A DNA stretch of 64,000 bases from CAYZQH01 sp050300015. Lineage in GTDB: Bacteria > Pseudomonadota > Gammaproteobacteria > Pseudomonadales > Cellvibrionaceae. The translations under genes were made by a program, and so were the position numbers. The stretch spans positions 1-64,000 of the forward strand of contig JBNKWZ010000015.1 of the NCBI GenBank assembly GCA_050300015.1, given 5' to 3'. Under the pieces are notes generated by a model. It did no database searches and was not told the DNA's origin. It saw only the letters and a list, made by a program, of their open reading frames with translations. Shown here one piece after another: positions 54,501-62,076 of this stretch; positions within the stretch are counted from its first letter, which is position 1, and each line of letters starts with the position of its first letter.

Positions 54501-54633
54501 CATCACTTAAATCTGGGATAGCATCGACGGGTGTTTGCTTTAGTGAATAGAGGCCTACCCCAATCAGAATCATTGTTGCCAACAGCACTAAAAACCGATT
54601 ACCAATCGACCAGCGAATAATAGATTCAATCAT
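51514..54633 (-). CDS. cusA: CusA-type Cu/Ag RND transporter
   Basis: A 1039-residue heavy-metal RND pump. Start MIESIIRWSIGNRFLVLLATMI, QTPVDAIPDLSDVQVIIKT, and helix-4 motif GGIAIAIGAMIDGAIVMIEN, the monovalent-cation (Cu+/Ag+) variant as opposed to the DFGLIVDG of the CzcA in this window. AAGGAG upstream; three bases separate it from cusB. With CusB and CusC it expels periplasmic Cu+ and Ag+. Confidence 0.93.
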   Translation of the reverse strand: MIESIIRWSIGNRFLVLLATMILIGVGLYSLKQTPVDAIPDLSDVQVIIKTSYPGQAPQVVEDQVTYPLTTAMLSVPGAVTVRGYSFFGDSYVYVIFDEDTDLYWARSRVLEYLSQVAPTLPAAAKPQLGPDATGVGWVYIYSLIDRSGQHDISQLRSLQDWFLKYELQTVPGVSEVAAVGGMVKQYQVTVSPEKLRAFNIPLAHIQMAIKQANQEVGASVVEMAEAEYMVRASGYIQNEADLANIPLGVNSNGTPLLLKDVADIGIGPQMRRGIAELNGEGETVGGVVVMRFGENAQTTINGVKAKLEQLQAGLPEGVEVVTVYDRSGLIERAVENLWHKLLEEFVVVALVCMIFLFHVRSSLVAIVSLPVGILTAFIIMHVQGINANIMSLGGIAIAIGAMIDGAIVMIENMHKHMEHTPITKENRWQIVTESAVEVGPALFFSLLIITVSFVPVFTLEAQEGRMFSPLAFTKTYAMAASAALAITLVPVLMGYFIRGKVLPEHKNPVNQFLIASYMPALKGVLKFPKITILCAVIVLASVYWPLQKIGSEFIPPLDEGDLMYMPTTYPGISIGKARELLQQTDKLIASVPEVENVFGKIGRADTATDPAPLTMIETFIQLKPRDQWREGVTTESLKKELDALVKLPGVTNAWVMPIKTRIDMLATGIKTPVGIKVAGPDLSVIQDLGKQLENLLKDVEGTASVYSERVAGGRYLNIDIDRAKAARYGLNIADVQQVIASAVGGMNVTQTVEGLERYPVNIRYPQAYRDSPAQLALLPIVTPKGERIALGDVAKVSIADGPPGIKSENARINGWTFVDIDGVDVGTYVENAKEIVAKQLELPAGYSIGWSGQYEYMVRAKEKLQYVVPLTLAIIAILLFLNFRNFAHVAIILGSLPLALVGSIWLIYLLGFNFSVAVGVGFIALAGVATELSVIMLVFLEICWRQHIKRAQEEGRKTNSDDLHQAIIEGGALRVRPKVMTASAIIIGLLPIMYGSGTGSEVMSRIAAPMVGGMLSALVLTLLVLPAVYLLWKRATID

Positions 54634-54636
54634 GGT

Positions 54637-56526
54637 CTACTCCTTGTCACTAGAGCGGATGTGACTAGAGTGATCCATTTGTGTGTGATCCACTTCGTCG
54701 ATGCTTTCTACAGCGTGATTCATTTTGGAATGGTCCATCTGGCTGTGATCCATGCCGCTGTGATCTGCTGACGATGAATCTAAAGAGTGATCAGTCCCTC
54801 GGTCCGGCATCACTTCATCCTCTAGTAATCGGGTAATAACAAATTCACCATCCTGGATTTCGAATTCAAAATATATTGAGGCCTTTGGTGAAAGTTGCTT
54901 GATGTCTACGTCATCACTGACATAAAAATCCATTGTTGCCGAGGGTCGATTCCACTTTGGTATTGGGCCCCGGTGGATATTGGCTGTTCGATTTATTGTG
55001 TCAACAGTATTCACGACGCCATTAACTTGTGCGGATTGAACTTCCGCTGTTTGGCTTTTGGTGCCCATGATATGAGTGCCCGTTATTTCATACCCGCCAT
55101 CTTTCAGCTTGCTGATTTCCATGTGAAGCTGTGTACCAGGGTTAAGAGCACTCATATCAACATTTGGACTAATCCGAAAATCCATGGTCATGGATGGCCA
55201 GTCCCACTCTGCAATGGGATCATGACTCGCTGTCACCATTCTGTGATCATTCATCACACTTTGAATTTCTGCGGCTACCCACACAGATTTTGGTTTATCA
55301 CCGCCGTGGTGCAAGCGTTTGAAATCAGAGGCTTTGCTGGATTCTGAGTCCAGCAAAAACTGAGCGGAGGTGACAACCTTCTCGCCTTCGTCAACCCCTT
55401 CTAAAATCTCGACCCAATTCTGATCTTGACGCCCTATTTTCACGCTTATAGATTTGAAACTACCCTCACCGAGGGCAAGCACGAGACGGTCCTGGGTTCC
55501 AGTTCGGATTAATGCTTCCCGAGGCACGACCAACATTTCTTCATCAGAACCGGTATGCACGGTTATTTGTGCAAACATATTCGGTTTTAGTAGCTCCTTT
55601 GGATTATCAAAGCGCAGTCTCAATCGAACCGTTCGTGTTTTGCTGTCCAAAGTTGGGTAAACATAATCCACCCGTCCAGTCCAGGTTCTTCCGGGGAGGT
55701 AATCCAATGTCATAGTCACCGGGTCGTTAATTTCAACCAGTGCGGCTTGACGCTCAAAAATTTCAGCTTCTACCCAAATCGGGTCAAGCGCGCCGATACT
55801 CAACATCGTCGTGCCAGGCTGAACATAAAACCCTTCTCTTATATTCAGGTTATCGACAACACCGCCTTGCGGAGCAAAAAAAGTTACGGTTTGCTGAACA
55901 GTCTTCGTCTTTTTAAGTTGATTAATAAATTCTCGCGGTATTTGCAAAGCTCGAAGTCGGTCTTCTGCGGCTTGAATGAGTCGAGTGTTGTTGCGGCTAA
56001 TCGCTAATAACAATTCCTCTTGTGCATTAACAAGCTCGGGAGAATACAGTGCGTACAAGGGTTCCCCTTTTTTAACTGGATCACCCGCAGATTTGACATA
56101 TAACTTTTCGACCCAGCCCGATAATCTGGGATGAATATGAATAAGTTTATTTTCGTCGTAGCGGACATAGCCGACTGTCACTATTTCACTATGCAGACGT
56201 TTACGTTCTACCAACCCTGTACGCACACCGAGATTGTTAATCACGTCAGGTGAAATATTGATGGTACCCGGCCCCTCATCGTTGGCTTTTTCGCCCTCTT
56301 CATAAACAGGAATCAAATCCATCCCCATCGGGGATTTTCCAGGTTTATCGCGTCGATAATTGGGGTCCATTGGCGCAACCCAATAAAGCGGTTCCTCACT
56401 TTTGCTTTCTTCAGATTGCACGGTTGAATTTCCGCCACCCAAAATCAGCGTCGCTGCAATACCCAAAGCGAGCCCAATACCTGCCGCAATCAACGTCGCA
56501 GAATTAAGAAATTTCTTACTGGTCAT
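54637..56526 (-). CDS. cusB: CusB-type adaptor with two fused CusF-like domains
   Basis: About 629 residues. N-terminal anchor, a heavy-metal-binding segment (YWVAPMDPNYRRDKPGKSPM), the membrane-fusion core (about 85-410), then a CusF-like domain (415-498) with HDPIAEWDWPSMTMDF retaining His, Trp and both Met, and a second one (499-570) where the same place reads RGPIPKWNRPSATMDF, losing Trp and one Met. A Met/His tail with DHS(G/Q/K)M repeats follows. GGAG 6 nt before the chosen ATG. It shuttles Cu+ or Ag+ to CusA; fused CusF removes the need for a separate chaperone. Confidence 0.92.
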   Translation of the reverse strand: MTSKKFLNSATLIAAGIGLALGIAATLILGGGNSTVQSEESKSEEPLYWVAPMDPNYRRDKPGKSPMGMDLIPVYEEGEKANDEGPGTINISPDVINNLGVRTGLVERKRLHSEIVTVGYVRYDENKLIHIHPRLSGWVEKLYVKSAGDPVKKGEPLYALYSPELVNAQEELLLAISRNNTRLIQAAEDRLRALQIPREFINQLKKTKTVQQTVTFFAPQGGVVDNLNIREGFYVQPGTTMLSIGALDPIWVEAEIFERQAALVEINDPVTMTLDYLPGRTWTGRVDYVYPTLDSKTRTVRLRLRFDNPKELLKPNMFAQITVHTGSDEEMLVVPREALIRTGTQDRLVLALGEGSFKSISVKIGRQDQNWVEILEGVDEGEKVVTSAQFLLDSESSKASDFKRLHHGGDKPKSVWVAAEIQSVMNDHRMVTASHDPIAEWDWPSMTMDFRISPNVDMSALNPGTQLHMEISKLKDGGYEITGTHIMGTKSQTAEVQSAQVNGVVNTVDTINRTANIHRGPIPKWNRPSATMDFYVSDDVDIKQLSPKASIYFEFEIQDGEFVITRLLEDEVMPDRGTDHSLDSSSADHSGMDHSQMDHSKMNHAVESIDEVDHTQMDHSSHIRSSDKE

Positions 56527-56549
56527 GTTTATCTCCAAAATGCGTACGC

Positions 56550-57893
56550 CTAATGCGATTGCTCAATTAAATCGGTTGAGGATGTTATGCCTGCATAAAA
56601 ATAGTTAAGCTGTGCAACGACATTTTGAATATCTATGGAAATATTCAGCGCATCAATCCGTGCGTTAAGTTCAGCGATACGGGCGCGAACAACCTCCGCA
56701 AAGTCGCCATCATCATGTGTATAAGCTGATAGCGATGCTTCGGCTTGGTCGGTCATTTCTTTAAGCAGCCTTTGCTCGAATAGCGTTTTACGTTCAACCA
56801 GTCTCAGGTACTTTGCTTCTGTGGACTCCAGTTGCGCTTTTAACTGTCTTAGTAGCAGAACTTTTTCGGTTTTTACTTCTTCAAGGTCAGCTTTGGCCGA
56901 CTGGACTCGTTTGTCTTGACGGTTACCGGTAAAAATGGGCAGATCAAAAGTGACGCCAACGGAGAAAAAATCAGAACGCTCATCGCCCATGGGAGAATCG
57001 TCACGATAAGCATAACTGGCATTCACACCCCATTGAGGTTTGTAGGACTGCTTGGCAATTTCTACGCCGGAATCAAATGCACTTAATTTTTGATTAAGGC
57101 TGAGAACACTAGGGTGTTGAATTAATATCTCGGAAACGGTTTTGAGGTAGGCGGCGTTTCCGCTTGATTGGTTCGCCTGGTGACGCAATACGGCCGACGG
57201 TTCGGATTGCCATGCCGTGTCGGACAAAGATATGGCGGGATCACTTAACCATTCTGCCAGTTTTGCGAGATGGACATCGCTCTGCAAGTAAAGCTGAGTG
57301 AGTCGATCATCCAGCCTTGTCAGCTCCAGCTGCGCGCGTACAACATCCTGTTGTCGGGTCCGCCCGGATGCGGAGGTATAATTGGATTGAGCAACGTCTA
57401 CAAGGTGTTGAAATAAACTTCGATCCTGTTCAATCAATTGAATGCTTAGGTGGTTGCGAAATGCTTCCAACCAAAGTTCGGCCACCACAACAGCGACCTT
57501 CGCTTCGCGATCTGCGCGAGCGTGAGGCTGCATTTCGCTAAGTCGTTGTAGTTTTTCCTGTTGAAGAGATAACGTTTTTCCACGGGGAAACATTTGGCTG
57601 ACGCCTACCTTGAACTGAGTCATCGCCTCTTGAGAAAAGTCCAGGCTATCAATAGGAAGGTTTGCAATACCCATATTGATTTGTGGGTCGGGTAAGGCCC
57701 CTGCCTCGACGCTTCTGGCGTCAATACTTTCCTGTCGTTTTAAGCTCCCGGTTATCCAAGGGTCTAGCGATTGAGCCTTTGAAATGGCTTCTTGAAGCGT
57801 GTAAGTCTCAGCCAATATCGGCACCGAAAATAATCCCATCAGGGGAAGGAAAAGCGTTACCACGAATGAGACAGGTTTTATAGAGGGCAACAT
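56550..57893 (-). CDS. cusC: CusC-type outer-membrane efflux protein
   Basis: A 447-residue TolC-family protein: signal peptide, then the two efflux-protein repeats (YTLQEAISKAQSLDPWI; RQQDVVRAQLELTRLDDRL; DKRVQSAKADLEEVKTEKVLLLRQ). It forms the exit duct for CusBA. It begins inside the DUF411 stop (TAATG) and ends 23 nt before cusB, so cusC, cusB and cusA form one operon with DUF411. Confidence 0.9.
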   Translation of the reverse strand: MLPSIKPVSFVVTLFLPLMGLFSVPILAETYTLQEAISKAQSLDPWITGSLKRQESIDARSVEAGALPDPQINMGIANLPIDSLDFSQEAMTQFKVGVSQMFPRGKTLSLQQEKLQRLSEMQPHARADREAKVAVVVAELWLEAFRNHLSIQLIEQDRSLFQHLVDVAQSNYTSASGRTRQQDVVRAQLELTRLDDRLTQLYLQSDVHLAKLAEWLSDPAISLSDTAWQSEPSAVLRHQANQSSGNAAYLKTVSEILIQHPSVLSLNQKLSAFDSGVEIAKQSYKPQWGVNASYAYRDDSPMGDERSDFFSVGVTFDLPIFTGNRQDKRVQSAKADLEEVKTEKVLLLRQLKAQLESTEAKYLRLVERKTLFEQRLLKEMTDQAEASLSAYTHDDGDFAEVVRARIAELNARIDALNISIDIQNVVAQLNYFYAGITSSTDLIEQSH

Positions 57894-58378
57894 TAGAACT
57901 GCTCCTCGTACAGGGAAACCTTGGCAAACACTTCGGTTGAACCGTCTGAATTGACCAACAAAATGTCATACGGCGAAAATTGATCGCCCATTTCCATACC
58001 CGGACTCCCCGCAGGCATCCCGGGCACTGCCAGACCTACTGCGCCTTCGGTCGGCTTCGATAAAAATTGGGTGATGTATTTGGCCGGAATATGACCTTCA
58101 AAAAAGTAGCCGCTCTCGCTCACGCCGGTATGACACGATTGCAGATGTGACGGTACACCCAGTTTCTTTTTGACGGGATCTAGTGTGTTGTGATTGTGAA
58201 CTTCTACCTCGAAGCCTTTTTCTTCAATATGCGAAACCCATTTACCACAACAACCACAAGTAGGGCTTTTATAAACGTCCAGTACGATCGCTTCTGGTCG
58301 ACCAGATTCTGAATCGCTTGAACATGCAAACAACGAAACTAAAAAAATTGACAGTAAAAATACAGATACGTTTTTCAT
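57893..58378 (-). CDS. DUF411 lipoprotein
   Basis: A 161-residue protein. Lipoprotein signal LLSIFLVSLFACSSD with lipobox Cys near 19, then the DUF411 domain: VYKSPTCGCCGKWVSHIEEKGFEVEVH, SCHTGVSESGYFFEGHIPA and GLAVPGMPAGSPGME. The thioredoxin-like start and CGCC suggest metal or thiol chemistry. GAGGA before the ATG. Leads the cusCBA operon by a 1-base overlap. Confidence 0.85.
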   Translation of the reverse strand: MKNVSVFLLSIFLVSLFACSSDSESGRPEAIVLDVYKSPTCGCCGKWVSHIEEKGFEVEVHNHNTLDPVKKKLGVPSHLQSCHTGVSESGYFFEGHIPAKYITQFLSKPTEGAVGLAVPGMPAGSPGMEMGDQFSPYDILLVNSDGSTEVFAKVSLYEEQF

Positions 58379-58490
58379 AGAATAATCCTCAACTCGAGCG
58401 CAACTTGCAGACGAGTAACTGGAAAATAAGAGTGAGGATTGATAGTCCTCGGCTTACAGACGCCGTTTTTCAGGCGCAACTTGACTGTGT

Positions 58491-58910
58491 TTAGCCGAGA
58501 ATGGGGGGACGATAGAGGGTGGAGGCGAGTTGACGGGCGTCACTTTGGTGACTGAAATAAATAACTGAATTGTCAAAAATATAGGGAAAAAGCACAAAGT
58601 AGCCCAGCGTGACGCTGGTGGGATGGCATACGGACATAGAGCAATCATCGCCGCAACACGATTCCGACTCTTGAGCAGCACGCCGTTGGTCAAATGTGAC
58701 TACAGAAACTGATTCAACTTTTTCATTATGGCAATGAGCCATGTGCCGAGGTTCGCTTCCTGCCTTGGAGACTTGAGCCTCGTTGATTACCGAGGAGACC
58801 ATCATTGTTACCTTACCGTGCGCAGACACGCCCACCGCTTGCGCCACATACGCAATCAGTACAAAAAACATCCAAAAGCGGACTTGTTTAACAGAGCGTA
58901 AAAAGGTCAT
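58491..58910 (-). CDS. Small Cys/His membrane protein upstream of cus operon
   Basis: A 139-residue protein. N-terminal hydrophobic segment FWMFFVLIAYVAQAVGVSAHG (signal or anchor), a HMAHCHNEK metal-like cluster, ESESCCGDDCSMSVCHP, and a C-terminal hydrophobic stretch. Same layout as the protein upstream of czcC (23482), but I see no close identity. Possibly of the DUF2946-like class; low certainty. The ATG was chosen to give a clean signal peptide; the ribosome site is weak. Confidence 0.5.
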   Translation of the reverse strand: MTFLRSVKQVRFWMFFVLIAYVAQAVGVSAHGKVTMMVSSVINEAQVSKAGSEPRHMAHCHNEKVESVSVVTFDQRRAAQESESCCGDDCSMSVCHPTSVTLGYFVLFPYIFDNSVIYFSHQSDARQLASTLYRPPILG

Positions 58911-59056
58911 TAATTGATGCCAAGTGTTAACCGGATGAACTGAGTAAACGATAACACTCGAAGTGGACCAGTACAAAGCCTGATAGTTCCTATTTATGGG
59001 GCGATTGACTTAAAGCAAACCTGGATGTGCAGAAAGCCTTACTGTTTTAGGGTACT

Positions 59057-59305
59057 TTACTGGCGATGACTTTGTTGCAATAACAGATCCAAACCCTCGT
59101 GTGGATCTGCTCCCACCGCTTGGCAATAAGCAATGAACTCCAACATCTCGATTTTACGTCGATCCTGCTCCAACTTCCCAACGACCGAGTGATGCCGACC
59201 CACCAGCTCTCCTACAGCCCTCAAAGACAAACCACTCTCCTCCCGTTTTTGCTTCATCCAGGCGCGCAATTTGTCGTAATGAGGTGAGTATGAGGACGGT
59301 TTCAT
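59057..59305 (-). CDS. XRE-family transcriptional regulator
   Basis: An 82-residue Cro/CI-type helix-turn-helix: KLRAWMKQKREESGLSLRAVGELVGRHHSVVGKLEQDRRKIEMLEFIAYCQAVG. Start at the ATG of KPSSYS, which overlaps the first operator. Divergent from a winged-helix-like protein and an SF2 helicase; it probably represses both directions through two GAGACA-type inverted repeats. Confidence 0.85.
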   Translation of the reverse strand: MKPSSYSPHYDKLRAWMKQKREESGLSLRAVGELVGRHHSVVGKLEQDRRKIEMLEFIAYCQAVGADPHEGLDLLLQQSHRQ

Positions 59306-59351
59306 TGTCTCGATGATAGAGACAAGGTAGAATGTCGCGAAATTCGAGACA
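59305..59351. promoter_or_regulatory. Two inverted-repeat operators in the XRE/helicase intergenic region
   Basis: TTGTCTC-N7-GAGACAA (59305-59325), perfect, overlapping the XRE start codon; and TGTC-g-CGAA-a-TTCG-a-GACA (59333-59351). The shared GAGACA half-sites imply one repressor, most simply the adjacent XRE protein. Confidence 0.7.
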
Positions 59352-59372
59352 AAATACACGTCAATTTACGTC

Positions 59373-59927
59373 ATGAGCATGATCCAGATGAAACCTGAAC
59401 TCCTTCACGCACTTAACGAAATCCAGGGAGAGTCCTTCACCGTTGCAGAACTGACGACACACTATTTAGAACATCCGGAAAGCCTGCACAAAGGTAAAAA
59501 ACCAGCGAGGCAATTCATCTACAGGAATATGGTACGAATGATGAAATCAGGTTTGATGGAAAAACTGCCTGACGATGGTGGGTGGCCAAAGTACCGGCTT
59601 ACACAGAAGTTCAGATCACCTCAACCTGGAACACGAAGCAAAGAGTCATCCTCGACAACTCCCTCCCAAACAGTTTCGGTCGTCAAAACTCAATCGGCTC
59701 GACCCGGCAAGCCCGTCGCAGCGTTAAGAGAAAGGCTCAGTAAACACCGATCCGACATGTTATGTGCGTTGGGTGAGGCGGAGGAATACGAGTCTCTATG
59801 TAAGGAGTTGCCTGAACTCAGCGAGGAAGCACAATCTCTCTATTCGGAAGCCAGAGAACGAAGCGCCCTACTGTTGGGAAAAATCAAAGCGCTGGAAAGC
59901 CTTCTGTCATCGAACAGTCCCCGGTAA
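59373..59927 (+). CDS. Hypothetical winged-helix-like protein
   Basis: A 184-residue protein. N-terminal 85 residues look like a winged helix (FTVAELTTHYLEHPESLHKGKKPARQFIYRNMVRMMKSGLMEKL), a Ser/Thr/Pro linker, then a C-terminal helical segment (ALREMLSKHR-like to SALLLGKIKALESLL). Followed 5 nt later by the helicase, so the two form an operon under the XRE repressor. Family not recognised. Confidence 0.65.
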   Translation: MSMIQMKPELLHALNEIQGESFTVAELTTHYLEHPESLHKGKKPARQFIYRNMVRMMKSGLMEKLPDDGGWPKYRLTQKFRSPQPGTRSKESSSTTPSQTVSVVKTQSARPGKPVAALRERLSKHRSDMLCALGEAEEYESLCKELPELSEEAQSLYSEARERSALLLGKIKALESLLSSNSPR

Positions 59928-59932
59928 TAGGC

Positions 59933-61366
59933 ATGAAATTACGACGCTGGCAGCGCGAAGCTGTGTCACGCTGCATATCCCGTTTTCGCAATGGTCAAAA
60001 CCATTTTCTATGCTTGGCGACTCCGGGTGCCGGCAAAACGTATATGGCGTCTACAGTTGCCAAAACGTTGCTTGAAAACGGAGAGGTTGATTTTGTTTTC
60101 TGCTTTTCCCCATCGCTCAATGTCTCCCTTTCCTTTCAGTCCACTTTGGAGTCTGTACTTGGGGTTCGTTTAAACGGACTGCTCGGCGCGAAAGGCAATG
60201 TATTAACGTACCAATCCATGCTCAATCTTGGCCAATCGTTCTGGTCATTGATGAAGACACACCGCACCTTGATAATCTTTGATGAAATCCATCATTGCTC
60301 CGGCGATCATCTCGGCAATGCCAACGCCTGGGGTCAAAAGATCATTCAACACATTCAAGGTAAGGCAACCTATAGCCTCGCGTTAACCGGCACGCCCTGG
60401 CGTTCGGATCGGATTCCCATCGCTTTGACGTCGTATTGCCGGGAAGGAAAAGTCCATTGTGACTACAGCTATGGTTTGGCACAAGCTATCAAAGATGGCG
60501 TTTGCCGTACGCCCAAAATCACCGTAATAGACAATGAAAAAATCACTGTACAAAACAATGGGAAAGAAGATGTTTATGGATCCATTGGTGATCTATTGAA
60601 GTCCTCTCGGTGCACATACCAGCAACTTCTTGAAAACCTCACACTCATTCGATATTTGGTTGAGCAAAGCCACAAAGCCCTCAACACGTTAAGACGAGTT
60701 CAACCAAACGCAGGCGGGCTCATCGTTGCAGCTTCAGTGGAACATGCGGTTCTTATCGCCACAATATTAGAAAGCATTTGCGGAGAATCTCCCACGGTGG
60801 TGACGTATTTGCATGACGAGTCTCAACAGGCGATTCAACGTTTTCGCGATGGACAGACCCGGTGGATCGTCTCAGTCGGCATGATCAGCGAAGGCACCGA
60901 TATTCCTCGTTTACAGGTCTGTTGTCACCTGACCCGCGTTAAAACGGAATTGTATTTTCGACAAGTACTAGGCAGGATTTTGAGGGTACAAAATAGTGGC
61001 AACGAAGAAGCGCTACTCATCATGCCAGCCGAGCCTAAATTAATCGAATTTGCACATCGGGTCGCTGAAGATATTCCTGCTGCCAATACCGTATCACTCA
61101 AGACAATGGAGGGGAGTCTGCAACCGCTGTTGACCGACCAAGTAGAAGCAGAGACCGAATCCGGTACCAATAAGATAGATACAATTAAATCGAACGATAC
61201 TGGTGAAGATCAAGAGTATCAGCCTGGCCTGTTATCGCTGGGGGAACTTGAAGAAGACAGTACCGCTCTGCCCTTTACCACTTTAGCGGAAGCCTACGAG
61301 ACGACTCTGGGCCTATTCGGTCGTTTTCGAAAACGCATGATTAACTTTTCGCCGGTGATTGGATGA
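59933..61366 (+). CDS. SF2 DEAD/DEAH-box helicase
   Basis: A 477-residue protein with RRWQREAVSRCISRF (Q-like motif), Walker A ATPGAGKT (about 29-36), Walker B FDEIHH (115-120), TGTPWRSD, and motif VI region RQVLGRILR. Layout as in UvrB/Res-type SF2 helicases of restriction or defence modules. The C-terminal 90 residues have no nuclease motif that I can see. Expressed with the winged-helix-like gene. Helicase activity is likely; biological role (defence, element maintenance) is inferred only from context at the transposon's right end. Confidence 0.8.
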   Translation: MKLRRWQREAVSRCISRFRNGQNHFLCLATPGAGKTYMASTVAKTLLENGEVDFVFCFSPSLNVSLSFQSTLESVLGVRLNGLLGAKGNVLTYQSMLNLGQSFWSLMKTHRTLIIFDEIHHCSGDHLGNANAWGQKIIQHIQGKATYSLALTGTPWRSDRIPIALTSYCREGKVHCDYSYGLAQAIKDGVCRTPKITVIDNEKITVQNNGKEDVYGSIGDLLKSSRCTYQQLLENLTLIRYLVEQSHKALNTLRRVQPNAGGLIVAASVEHAVLIATILESICGESPTVVTYLHDESQQAIQRFRDGQTRWIVSVGMISEGTDIPRLQVCCHLTRVKTELYFRQVLGRILRVQNSGNEEALLIMPAEPKLIEFAHRVAEDIPAANTVSLKTMEGSLQPLLTDQVEAETESGTNKIDTIKSNDTGEDQEYQPGLLSLGELEEDSTALPFTTLAEAYETTLGLFGRFRKRMINFSPVIG

Positions 61367-61569
61367 GTATCAACGAATGTCGTGAACCAATTGCTCGATT
61401 AGCGTATGAAAAGTAACGAAAGATCGCCAGTTTGAAATTTGCTGCTATCCGAAATAGATGCTGGACTAAAGAGGAATTTGGGCATGACCTTTCAGTAGCC
61501 GTGCTTCAGCGCTTGCCGGATGGAACGGTCCGACTGACTCAAATTATCCCTCGTCACACCGCCAAATAA
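61363..61569 (+). pseudogene. Short ORF with internal stop at the transposon right end
   Basis: A start overlapping the helicase stop (GATGAG) opens a frame of 17 codons (MSINECREPIARLAYEK), then TAA. The same frame continues for about 50 codons to a stop at 61567, including RLPDGTVRLTQIIPRH. It may be a gene broken by one nonsense change, or chance. An opposite-strand frame also crosses the right end and is not credible because it uses flanking DNA. Confidence 0.3.
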
Positions 61570-61636
61570 AGCACCCTGAGCCGCATCGACTGCTTGCGTA
61601 ATCTCACGCCACCTGCGGCGAGAATGATTATCATTT

Positions 61637-61673
61637 GCTATGGTGGATTTTAAAGTTTTGTTTAGGATTTCCC
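61637..61673 (-). repeat. Right terminal inverted repeat
   Basis: The outermost 20 bp are the exact reverse complement of the left end. Inner bases match at about 10 of 17. Confidence 0.9.
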
Positions 61674-61679
61674 TACAGT
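61674..61679. other. Right target-site duplication (TACAGT)
   Basis: Identical to 7868-7873. Removing 7874-61679 rejoins the integrase codons ...ATT-ACA-GTC-CCG-AAC in frame. Confidence 0.85.
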
Positions 61680-62076
61680 CCCGAACAGCTTTATCGACTA
61701 TCTCAAACGATACCGTCAATTTCGCGGTTTAAGCCCTCTACCATCTTCAGGTGAAAATCATCCCATTGTCGAAAAAATTCGTGGTCAAGGCGGGATGACT
61801 TCCAGACAACTTATTCGAATTGTCCAACAAGTTTTTGATTTGGCCTACGATAAAATGAAGAAAGCCGAAGGCGAAGACAATGCGCGCAAGCTGCGAGAAG
61901 CTTCTTCCCATTGGCTGAGACATACCGGCGCGAGTATGGAAGTTGAACGCGGTCGCGCACTGAAAGATCTGTCCGAAGATTTGGGTCACTCTAGTATGGC
62001 GACCACTGATACCATTTATGTGCAAACAGAGAATCGTGTTCGCGCTGAAAGCGGGAAAAATAGAAAAGTGAATTAG
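61675..62076 (+). pseudogene. Tyrosine recombinase, C-terminal part (split by the transposon)
   Basis: 133 residues starting TVPNSFIDYLKRYRQFRGL in the same order as the intact copy at 12504. It carries the catalytic SHWLRHTGAS (His-x2-Arg), DLGHSS and TIYVQTE (Tyr nucleophile). It is the missing half of the fragment at 7023-7873. It has no start of its own other than internal ATGs, and no promoter survives. Confidence 0.92.

Larger units (their letters stand above)
7874..61673. mobile_element. 53.8-kb Tn3-family transposon with metal-resistance cargo
   Basis: The boundaries are defined by a perfect 20-bp inverted repeat at each end (about 30 of 37 bp matching when extended), a TACAGT target duplication, and exact restoration of an integrase reading frame when the element is removed. 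It encodes a Tn3-type TnpA near the left end and a TnpS/TnpT-type resolution module. Cargo: a SprT-like protease, an integrase, an SOS-linked three-Cys/helicase operon, Cd/Zn/Co/Pb and Cu/Ag resistance, and a helicase module near the right end. All motifs needed for transposition and resolution look intact. Confidence 0.9.

Noticed and set aside
61492..61719. Minus-strand frame of 75 codons across the right transposon end
   Set aside because: It joins transposon DNA to the antisense of the integrase, so it could not pre-exist the insertion; no start signal.
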